From contig JABXHM010000070.1 in assembly GCA_013373625.1 (NCBI GenBank), positions 1-64,000 of the forward strand: DNA of 64,000 nucleotides. The letters run 5' to 3'. The position numbers were made by a program, and so were the translations under genes. Of the stretch, positions 27,727 through 34,850 are shown in pieces. A model generated the notes under the pieces. That model had not been told where the DNA came from. It did no database searches and was given only the letters and a program-made list of their open reading frames with translations. Each line of letters starts with the position of its first letter. Within the stretch, counting starts at the first letter, position 1. The DNA is from Alteromonadaceae bacterium. GTDB taxonomy: Bacteria; Pseudomonadota; Gammaproteobacteria; Enterobacterales; Alteromonadaceae.

Positions 27727-28449
27727 TTGTATAATTTAAAGCGGCAACAACGTTTTCAACATGACTTAATAGACAGTTTTTTGGCTAAGATTGTTTTAAC
27801 CTTTATCGTATTCAGTGTTTCTTTTGCGATCAAAGCGGAGCAGGTTTAACCTAATCCTAATCCAGAGAGCGGCGCTATTGCTGTTACTGGTACAAGTGAA
27901 AATACGACGACTTTCGATAATTTGGGTAAAATTAATGTGGATGGCACACTAAATAATTCTATTAATAGCGTGTTGAATAATAACAGTTCAGAGAACAGTT
28001 TTTTTGATTGCCGGGACGAACTGTTTAATGCCGGGCAAGTGGATATCAACGTTGGCGGTATAGTAAATAATGATGGTACGTTGTCTAATAATAGTTTACT
28101 GAACAACAATGAAGGTGGGACGGTTAATAATGAGCGGGTGTTTAACTCCAGCTTCAGTTTTAATAACAACACTAACGCAGTAATGAATAATAATTCTGGT
28201 GCCACGTTAGTCGATGATGGTTCCATTACCCAGATTGATCTGAATCACTTCATGGTAACTGGTTTAGCGGCGGGTTTTGATTGGTCTATCGTTTTTTTCG
28301 ATGGATTAAATCTACAAAGCAGTTATCTGTCTTTAGTGATTTCCGACACGCGTTCCGGAGTGCCGGCGGTTTCACCTGCAGTAAGCTCTACTTTGTTTAT
28401 TTTGAGCCTGACACTAATAGGATGGTTCAATTATCGTCGCCGCGGGTAA
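27727..28449 (+). pseudogene. PEP-CTERM-like Asn-rich surface protein, interrupted by one TAA
   Basis: One frame runs from a TTG at 27727 to 28449 with a single in-frame TAA at 27847-27849. Before the stop: a signal peptide (LAKIVLTFIVFSVSFAIKA then EQV). After it: PNPNPESGAIAVTG, then Asn/Gly-rich repeats (NNDGTL, NNNSGATL) of beta-helix type, and a C-terminal sorting-like tail (VPAV, hydrophobic helix, YRRRG). Signal and mature part fit together exactly across the stop, so this is one gene broken by a nonsense mutation (or a sequencing error). An intact downstream frame begins at the ATG at 27922 but lacks the export signal. A terminator follows. Confidence 0.7.
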
Positions 28450-28478
28450 AGGCTGTTTTTGACTCTATGAATTATTTT

Positions 28479-28505
28479 AAGGTGCCACAATGGGCGCCTT
28501 TTTTA
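28479..28505 (+). terminator. Terminator after the PEP-CTERM-like gene
   Basis: AAGGTGCC and GGCGCCTT pair around a 6-base loop and are followed by TTTT. Confidence 0.75.
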
Positions 28506-28945
28506 TCTTTCTTTCGAATGTGGCTGAACCCTGTTTGTATGAGGTAACACCATTATAGAAATTTAATCTATGCTTACCGCGTATCACCAGTGACAGCTTT
28601 GTGAAGCAACCCCCGCGAAAATACCTGTGTTACAGGGCTTGAGCTAAGCATTGCAAATGATGTTGCCTCACCTGTTACCAACCTTAATTATGAATAAGCA
28701 GTCGCTTATGGTAAATTTCCACCAAACAAGCCAGCGGGAACAGTGTTAAAGAAGTCGGCGGTTTGGGTCTACGCTTCGAATCTCCACTGTTATTGGTAGT
28801 CAGGCATCCCCAATTTAGCGTAAATATACATAACGCACTGCACACAGAAGCCGTAAATAGATGCTCAAAAATGGCCGATTTATCACTGTGAAGAACGCCT
28901 TCGTTCCAATGGCAAGCACTAAATAGAGAAACAGGGAAATGTAGT
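28506..28945. other. Gene-free stretch before the sulfotransferase gene
   Basis: No gene, repeat or clear promoter recognised. A 90-codon minus-strand frame (28684-28956) overlaps the next gene start and has no protein-like features. Confidence 0.4.
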
Positions 28946-30097
28946 ATGGAGCTCATCCTTCATATAGGAACTGGCAAGACAGGCAGTACTTCAATCCAAT
29001 CGGTATTGAAGGACAATTTTGATGACGTTAGCGCCCAGGGCGTCTTTTTTGTAGGTTACATGTTTGACCTGCTGAGCGAAAAACGATACGCGTGGCAACG
29101 CCATTCCGGTACCGAAAGTTTTAATAAGTTGCCGGTTCAGCAAAGAAAGAAAGAGCTAAAAGATATTCTTGCTGCAGCCCAAAAAGAAGCAATAGAAAGA
29201 GGGTGTACAAAGATTTTATGGAGCAACGAAGCGCTTTGCAATATGCCCCGTGTCGCCGAGTTTATCGACTCGATATGGCATGATAAGGTCACGGTAATCG
29301 CTTACGTCAGGCGACACGATGCCTATGCGGTATCAGCCTATAAGCAATGGGGATTAAAGCATAAAATCTATAGCGGCGAGTTACTGTCTTTCAGTGAGTT
29401 TACCAACAGGTTTCCACTAACGTTTTATGATCGCCTGATAAAGTGGCAACGCCGTAGTTGGAAGTATAGCCTTATTAATTATGACAAGTGCGGTAATGTG
29501 GTTGACCATTTTCTGTCATATACAGGTGTTTCGCTACCCGCAGAACGCGCTTCGGCGAGACAGAATACCGGTGATTCTCTCGGGTCTTTACTGTTTAAAG
29601 CTATCGTCAACACTGCGATGAATGTGCCACCGTCTGATACTAACTTCACTGTTGATAGTGACATGACGATTAGGGACGAGGATTGGTTTTTCGACAAGCT
29701 CCCCACGCCGGAAGATGTGGACGCTATTTTCGAACGTACCCGGGAAGACAGAGAAAAGCTTAATTCGTTGTTGGTTGAAGCCGATCACTTTAATGAGGAC
29801 CCTCCCAATTTTAGACCCTACACCAGAGAAGACGTTAAACAGGCTTATAAAGTTGTGTTTTCCATGCTGGTAGATAAGGTTATAAACATGGATGAACAAT
29901 GGCGAAAACAATACCGGGCAAACGCCGTTGCTATAGCAAGGGGGCAACATACTGAGCTAGCGGAGCTCAACTTACGTTTTGAGCGATTGCACAGAGAAGT
30001 GGCAGCGCATAATGCGGTTCTTACGCGCTTAAGCCAGCGTCGCAGTTTCAGAAACGTATTCGCAAGAATAAAACGTAAACTGTTGAGCCGGGAATAA
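28946..30097 (+). CDS. Sulfotransferase-like protein
   Basis: 383 aa cytoplasmic protein. The N-terminus LILHIGTGKTGSTSIQ is the PAPS 5'-phosphosulfate loop (P-loop-like) of sulfotransferases, and IAYVRRHDAYAVSAYKQW around residue 118 is the 3'-phosphate-binding region. A C-terminal coiled-coil (about 315-350) and a basic tail follow. It would move sulfate from PAPS to a glycan or other acceptor; the acceptor cannot be read. GGGAAATG precedes the ATG. Stands alone. Confidence 0.75.
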   Translation: MELILHIGTGKTGSTSIQSVLKDNFDDVSAQGVFFVGYMFDLLSEKRYAWQRHSGTESFNKLPVQQRKKELKDILAAAQKEAIERGCTKILWSNEALCNMPRVAEFIDSIWHDKVTVIAYVRRHDAYAVSAYKQWGLKHKIYSGELLSFSEFTNRFPLTFYDRLIKWQRRSWKYSLINYDKCGNVVDHFLSYTGVSLPAERASARQNTGDSLGSLLFKAIVNTAMNVPPSDTNFTVDSDMTIRDEDWFFDKLPTPEDVDAIFERTREDREKLNSLLVEADHFNEDPPNFRPYTREDVKQAYKVVFSMLVDKVINMDEQWRKQYRANAVAIARGQHTELAELNLRFERLHREVAAHNAVLTRLSQRRSFRNVFARIKRKLLSRE

Positions 30098-30234
30098 CCT
30101 TTGCAATGTAAAACATGGAAGTGAGATTGTCGCACTGCACGCTTTTGACAATTTCTGTGCGCCGCGTTGAGGGCTTATCTTTGTGGTCGGCTAGCGCAAA
30201 AGGTTACAGCGGCCAGTCTGTCTAATCACAGGTA

Positions 30235-31518
30235 TTAGCCAACTTTACTGACAACGCGTTGCGCTAATTCTGCAATGCGTATGTTTTGTTCCATGGCGGC
30301 AGACTGGAGCTTTTTATAAGCCTGTTGTTCACTAATTTTAGCTTGTTGCATGAGCAACAACTTGGCGCGATCGATAACTTTTTGTTCATTTAAGGCTTGT
30401 TTGGCGGCGGCGAGTTCACTGGCCATTTCCTGAATGTTTTTTGCCTGGCCACGAATTAAGTCATAAAACGATTTATGCGCTGATATCGTTGAGCTTTCGA
30501 CTAATTCTTCCTCATGAACGTCAGCACCACGAAGACCCTGTAACGTAGAATCATAAAGCATGGTTATTGGCGCATCGGCATGCGGTGGACTGTTATTTAA
30601 CGATGCAACTAACAACTCATGGTTGCGTTGTTCTTCTTCAGCCTGCTTTATGCGTAACGCGGCCTGCTCGGTTAAGCGCTGGGTAAGATGTTCTTCTATG
30701 TCCTGCATGGCATCTATACGCAGGGTAGCAATGTCGTACCAGACTTCACTGAGTTCAGCCGCGCATTCATCGCCGTCGGCGAGGCTGCAAATCATTGAAC
30801 GTAAGCGTTCAATCTGAACGGTATGTTCGCTCTTTTGCAACTGCTGCCACATGTGCAATTCCTCAGCATCTGCAAAGTTACTGAAGGTTTCAAAGCACTG
30901 ATTTTGTGCTTCGGTAAGTGCAGAGATACGCTCACACAGTGAATGATCAAACTGACTTTCTGAAAAACCGATTGCGCCCCATGCACGCTCTTGTCCGGCA
31001 TACTCTTTACCCTGCATAAAATTAAACAGCGCTACCAGTAATCGTGTCATTGTCGGGTCGCTGGCCACATCCGCAGCCTCAAAGACCACGTCAAGTAAAC
31101 CTGCAACCAACCTGCAATAGGCATTGGTCGACTCAAGTGGCGTAAGCTGTTGAGCATTTATTTTAGTACGCAGGTTTGGTAAATGATCCATACCCTGAAG
31201 GGCAAAAGTAATGCTGCTAAGCAAGCGCATTGACTGACCATTGTCATGTTTACCAAGATAAAGAGACTTTAGTAAACTACGCAAGTTCTGTTCACTTTTT
31301 TCGCTGGCTTTTAATTGTTTTAAACGTGTATCTGCAAAGCGCTCGCCCCTGGAGCCAAGGTATACGTTACTCACTCCCCGTTCACGCTGGAGCTGATGAA
31401 TGAGATCCTTGAGTGCTTTTACTGTTCGGCAGTTTGACGACAAGTGATGCAGTGCCTGGATTTCCTGATGCTTTGCCGACAGTAAAAATCGTTTGGTGAT
31501 GTCGCTATGCTTGGCCAT
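30235..31518 (-). CDS. nasR: NIT-ANTAR transcription antiterminator (NasR-like)
   Basis: 427 aa cytoplasmic regulator. Residues about 25-300 form a nitrate- and nitrite-sensing NIT domain (conserved LIHQLQRERGVSNVYLGS, shortened: QRERGVSNVYLG), and the last 60 residues an ANTAR RNA-binding domain (three helices, KVIDRAKLLLMQQAKISEQQ shortened to DRAKLLLMQQ). In Klebsiella the homologue NasR binds leader RNA and prevents termination when nitrate is present. Divergent from the nirC-like gene, whose leader and two others in this window carry matching RNA elements. ATG at 31518 is preferred over TTG at 31578. Confidence 0.88.
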   Translation of the reverse strand: MAKHSDITKRFLLSAKHQEIQALHHLSSNCRTVKALKDLIHQLQRERGVSNVYLGSRGERFADTRLKQLKASEKSEQNLRSLLKSLYLGKHDNGQSMRLLSSITFALQGMDHLPNLRTKINAQQLTPLESTNAYCRLVAGLLDVVFEAADVASDPTMTRLLVALFNFMQGKEYAGQERAWGAIGFSESQFDHSLCERISALTEAQNQCFETFSNFADAEELHMWQQLQKSEHTVQIERLRSMICSLADGDECAAELSEVWYDIATLRIDAMQDIEEHLTQRLTEQAALRIKQAEEEQRNHELLVASLNNSPPHADAPITMLYDSTLQGLRGADVHEEELVESSTISAHKSFYDLIRGQAKNIQEMASELAAAKQALNEQKVIDRAKLLLMQQAKISEQQAYKKLQSAAMEQNIRIAELAQRVVSKVG

Positions 31519-31830
31519 GTCTTCGCTCGTATTAGGCGTTAATATGCATGCAAGCAAGAGCCATTCCCGAGAAGACAAATAACGTCTAAAAAGTGACTAA
31601 ACAGCCTCGATGGCTGGTTTATTGTACAACTGTTGCTGTTAAACGGGTTTTATTGCTTGATTATTGCGTGTAAAAACCAGTTCTGTCCTCAGATGAGTGC
31701 CCCTAATTGGGGAATTTGCTCCACTTTAGCGCATAGCATGCGGTTTTTTGAGGGCTGTCGCTGCACTATAAAAGCTGTAACTTTCATCTAACTATAAGAA
31801 AATTAATGTAAAAGTTGTTTTTTTAAATTA
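31519..31830. other. Intergenic control region between nasR and the nirC-like gene
   Basis: No gene. Holds the upstream region of nasR and, about 70 bp before the sigma-54-like element, a TGCACTATA sequence (31762-31770) that also occurs 80 bp before the nrtA element at 42486; these may be NtrC half-sites. An inverted repeat CCCCTAATTGGGG lies near 31703. Confidence 0.35.
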
Positions 31831-31846
31831 TGGCATTAGTTTTGTA
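31831..31846 (+). promoter_or_regulatory. Sigma-54-like promoter before the nirC-like gene
   Basis: TGGCATTAGTTTTGTA: GG of the -24 element and TTGT at the -12 position with the five-base spacing TGGCAT-N5-TTGT; the -12 GC is GT here. A start near 31857 would place the 5' end just before the first leader hairpin. Two more copies of this arrangement precede nirB and nrtA. Confidence 0.65.
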
Positions 31847-31860
31847 TCTGTATTAGCAGC

Positions 31861-31906
31861 AAACCTTGACTGGTTTTTACAAACGATATTCGGATAAAGA
31901 CGTCCG
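31861..31906 (+). promoter_or_regulatory. ANTAR-type two-hairpin leader element of the nirC-like operon
   Basis: Hairpin 1: AAACC, hexaloop TTGACT, GGTTT (31861-31876). Hairpin 2: CGGAT, hexaloop AAAGAC, GTCCG (31891-31906). The second loop has A at position 1 and G at position 4, the hallmark of ANTAR RNA targets, and its 3' arm lies inside the 5' arm of the following terminator, so the two structures exclude each other. Confidence 0.75.
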
Positions 31907-31945
31907 CAACTCATTTCCATTGGAAATGGGGGCGGGCGTTTTTTT
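31900..31945 (+). terminator. Leader terminator before the nirC-like gene
   Basis: ACGTCCGC pairs with GCGGGCGT, enclosing CATTTCC/GGAAATG, followed by seven T. It lies about 65 bp before the start codon in the untranslated leader, hence an attenuator. Confidence 0.85.
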
Positions 31946-32010
31946 GTGCCTGAAATAAAGTTTGCAAAGTGTTTGTGGGTTTTTTTGATTAAACAATTAG
32001 GTGACTAAAT

Positions 32011-32874
32011 ATGGCGTATTTACTTCCTTCTGAATTTGCAACCAAAATGGTTGATGCTGGCGAGTCCAAGATTTACATGTCGACCCGGGATACATTAATT
32101 CGTGCTTTTATGGCAGGTGCAATTCTGGCACTGGCTGCTGTGTTCGCAATAACGATTGCGGTACAAACTGGGGTGTTTTTGATTGGTGCAATACTATTTC
32201 CTGTTGGTTTTTGTATGTTGTACCTGATGGGGTTTGACCTTCTCACCGGTGTTTTCGTGCTTACACCATTGGCGTGGTTAGCCAAGCGACCTGGTGTTAC
32301 CTGGCCACAGATACTGCGTAACTGGGGATTGGTGTTCCTGGGCAATTTTGCCGGTGCACTCACGGTTGCATTTATGATGTCGTTTATTTTTACCATGGGT
32401 TACAACATTGACGGCGGCGCAATTGCCACGAAAGTTGCGGGTATTGGTGAAGCGCGTACCTTAGGTTATGCAGAACATGGCGTAGGTGGCTGGTTCACCA
32501 TATTTGTGCGCGGTATGCTGTGTAACTGGATGGTGTCACTGGGCGTTGTCGGTGCAATGATTTCTACTCACGTGAGCGGCAAGGTACTGGCAATGTGGAT
32601 GCCAATCATGCTGTTCTTCTTTATGGGTTTTGAGCACTCAGTGGTTAATATGTTCCTGTTCCCATTTGGTTTAATTATGGGCGGTGAGTTTTCAGTTATG
32701 GATTATTTCATCTGGAATGAAATTCCAACTGCATTAGGTAACTTAGTAGGTGGTTTAGCGTTTACCGGTTTAACCATTTATTCAACCCATGCGCGCACGG
32801 CTCCGAAGCGTGTTATCGCAACGGGTGGCAGTAATAAAGCGGTACCCGCGGCAAAAGTGAATGATAAAGTTTAA
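32011..32874 (+). CDS. nirC: Formate/nitrite transporter (NirC/FocA family)
   Basis: 287 aa inner-membrane channel, six transmembrane helices of the FNT family. Family marks: LPSEFATKMVDAGESK at the N-terminus, GMLCNWMVSLGV in the re-entrant region, FFMGFEHSVVNMF in the last third. In a nitrate assimilation cluster it most likely moves nitrite in or out. First gene behind an ANTAR/terminator leader; the kinase-phosphatase gene follows after three bases. Confidence 0.9.
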   Translation: MAYLLPSEFATKMVDAGESKIYMSTRDTLIRAFMAGAILALAAVFAITIAVQTGVFLIGAILFPVGFCMLYLMGFDLLTGVFVLTPLAWLAKRPGVTWPQILRNWGLVFLGNFAGALTVAFMMSFIFTMGYNIDGGAIATKVAGIGEARTLGYAEHGVGGWFTIFVRGMLCNWMVSLGVVGAMISTHVSGKVLAMWMPIMLFFFMGFEHSVVNMFLFPFGLIMGGEFSVMDYFIWNEIPTALGNLVGGLAFTGLTIYSTHARTAPKRVIATGGSNKAVPAAKVNDKV

Positions 32875-32877
32875 TTT

Positions 32878-34587
32878 ATGCTAACGGTTCGCCGGGGGGC
32901 TTTCTCCGGTAAGGGAACAAAAACCATTAATCAGGACTGCCACGATGTGGCAGTGCCTGATTTTTCACGTTTAGCCACACGAGGTATGGTTGCCGCCGTA
33001 GCCGATGGCATAAGCAGCAGTCAGGTAAGTCAGTACGCCAGCGAACTGGCTGTTAGTAAGTTTGTTCGCGACTACCTGTTAACCAGTAATGTATGGTCAC
33101 CGGCAAGAGCCGCCGAGTTGGTGCTGCGCACCTTAAATACCGAATTGTATGTAAAAACCCAACACAGTCCCTATCATGAAAATCCGGATAAAGGGTATGT
33201 ATGCACCTTCAGCGCGGTGATTCTGCACCAACAGCATGCCGTGCTTTTGCACTGTGGTGACAGCAGTATTTACCGCGTTCGCGATGGTGAGGTGACCTTG
33301 TGTACCAGCGAGCACCGCCAGGCAGGCGAGGATGGGCAGTCTTATCTGAGTAACGCTTTGGGAGTTCGACCGAACCTGTCTGTCGATGTCAGTACGTGTG
33401 AGGTGAATCCTGGCGATACCTTTGTGTTAATGACCGATGGTATTGCCGAAACCGTTGCGCCGGACAGCTGGCAGGAAATACTTAACACCCATCAGGATGA
33501 TTTAGACCAATGCGCCGGGCAAATTGCTGAAGCAGCGCTGCAGGCTGGTTGTAATGATAATCTCACCGTAGTGTTGCTGAATGTGCTGGCGACCACAGAT
33601 ACACCGGCAGTCACCTATTCTGAGAACGGTTTTTTACCGCTTGTTGAAATCCCCAAACCTGGCGATGTAATCGATGACTGGTTGATACAGCGACAGCTTC
33701 ACAGCAGTGAACGAAGTCATGTTTTTCTGGCAGTGCACCAACAGCATAACAAGCAGGCCGTGTTAAAAATGCCAGCCTCTTCAATGCTTGATAATGTTGG
33801 CTTTTTAGATGAAATGGTTAAAGAAGAATGGATTGGCGCCCGTATAGAGCATGAGAATGTGCTTAGTCACTACCCCCAACCTTATTTACGCCGCACGTTT
33901 TATATTGCAATGGCTTACGTACCCGGTACGAGTTTACGCCAGTGTCGGGATGATCTTGGCGTGGTGACTGTTGCGCAAATTCGTGACTGGACCACGCAAA
34001 TTGTTAACGGCCTCACAGCGTTACACAGAAAGGGAGTGTTGCATCAGGATATCCGGCCTGACAACATTTTACTGGATGATGCTGGCCGCATTACACTGGT
34101 TGATCTTGGTGCGGCCTGTGTGTCTGGTCATAATTTTTTGCAACGCGATGAGCAGTTATTTATTCCGGGTGATTTGTTGTTTAGCGCGCCAGAGTACTTC
34201 GTGGGTGTGTGGCCAGACGAAAGCGCAGAGCAATTTTCACTGGCTGTTCTGGTGTATTTTCTGGTTAGCGGCGAGTACCCCTATAATAGTGATGTGGCAA
34301 AACAAACCAATTACGCGGGGTTACTTAAGTTGCGCTATATCACCTTGTTGCAGCGAAATGTCAATGTACCGGTATGGTTTGATGCAACGCTTAAACGGGC
34401 TTGTCATCCGCAGGCATCAAAACGCTATCCGAGTTTGTCAGAGTTTCTTTATGATTTACACCATCCTAATCCGGCGTATCGGGGAGGTGTGCCGTTGATT
34501 GAACGTAATCCGGTGCGTGTATGGCAAAGTGTGTCGGCTATATTACTGGTGTTATTGCTTTCTCTGGTAATCCTGCATTATGGATAA
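32878..34587 (+). CDS. PP2C-type phosphatase fused to Ser/Thr protein kinase
   Basis: 569 aa. Residues about 5-240: PP2C-type phosphatase with NQDC, AVADG, HCGDSS, LMTDG and GCNDN metal-binding motifs intact. Residues about 262-540: Hanks-type kinase with VLKM lysine, catalytic loop HQDIRPDN (HQD instead of HRD), DLG instead of DFG, and SAPEYF. A C-terminal transmembrane helix (about 548-566) anchors it in the inner membrane. Such fusions recur in nitrate assimilation operons of Pseudomonas- and Alteromonas-type bacteria, but the target is unknown. Starts three bases after nirC; the ATG/stop spacing implies coupling. Confidence 0.88.
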   Translation: MLTVRRGAFSGKGTKTINQDCHDVAVPDFSRLATRGMVAAVADGISSSQVSQYASELAVSKFVRDYLLTSNVWSPARAAELVLRTLNTELYVKTQHSPYHENPDKGYVCTFSAVILHQQHAVLLHCGDSSIYRVRDGEVTLCTSEHRQAGEDGQSYLSNALGVRPNLSVDVSTCEVNPGDTFVLMTDGIAETVAPDSWQEILNTHQDDLDQCAGQIAEAALQAGCNDNLTVVLLNVLATTDTPAVTYSENGFLPLVEIPKPGDVIDDWLIQRQLHSSERSHVFLAVHQQHNKQAVLKMPASSMLDNVGFLDEMVKEEWIGARIEHENVLSHYPQPYLRRTFYIAMAYVPGTSLRQCRDDLGVVTVAQIRDWTTQIVNGLTALHRKGVLHQDIRPDNILLDDAGRITLVDLGAACVSGHNFLQRDEQLFIPGDLLFSAPEYFVGVWPDESAEQFSLAVLVYFLVSGEYPYNSDVAKQTNYAGLLKLRYITLLQRNVNVPVWFDATLKRACHPQASKRYPSLSEFLYDLHHPNPAYRGGVPLIERNPVRVWQSVSAILLVLLLSLVILHYG

Positions 34588-34692
34588 ATCCATGCACCAC
34601 AAACATGCTTCTTGCTTATTTTTGGTGCGACCAATTTAAAATCAAGCGTAAATGTTAAGGCTAAGTCATTGTATTTTATAGACCGAAATCTT

Positions 34693-34708
34693 TGGCATTA
34701 TAATTGTA
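34693..34708 (+). promoter_or_regulatory. Sigma-54-like promoter before nirB
   Basis: TGGCATTATAATTGTA, same TGGCAT-N5-TTGTA form as before the nirC-like gene. About 70 and 100 bp upstream lie GGTGC (34624-34628) and GCACC (34594-34598), inverted to each other, possible activator half-sites. Confidence 0.65.
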
Positions 34709-34785
34709 TTGATGTACACATCGTCTTGATTTATACACCAGGTGTATCGGTCAGGTAACAATTTAATTAGCAATGTGCTTAAACA

Positions 34786-34797
34786 GGCAACGAAGCC
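34786..34797 (+). promoter_or_regulatory. ANTAR-type hairpin in the nirB leader
   Basis: GGC, hexaloop AACGAA (A1, G4), GCC. The 15-base string GGCAACGAAGCCCAC is identical in the nrtA leader. The 3' arm overlaps the 5' arm of the terminator that follows. A possible first hairpin (AGC-AATGT-GCT, 34769-34779) lies just upstream but is less certain. Confidence 0.7.
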
Positions 34798-34828
34798 CAC
34801 AACCATGAATGGTTGTGGGTTTTTTTTT
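34796..34828 (+). terminator. Leader terminator before nirB
   Basis: CCCACAACCAT pairs with ATGGTTGTGGG across two bases, then nine T. It lies in the leader, 23 bp before the nirB start codon, and contains an unrelated ATG that is not used. Confidence 0.88.
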
Positions 34829-34850
34829 GCCTCAAATACAGGTGAACGAA

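Noticed and set aside
27847-27849. Recoding (stop-codon read-through) as a normal mechanism at the TAA of the PEP-CTERM-like gene
   Set aside because: TAA is the least leaky stop, is not a selenocysteine or pyrrolysine codon, and no stimulatory structure was evident; a mutation or sequencing error is simpler.
27846-28226. 126-codon frame on the minus strand
   Set aside because: It is antisense to the Asn-rich repeats of the PEP-CTERM-like gene; its Leu/Phe-rich sequence is the mirror of Asn codons, not a membrane protein.
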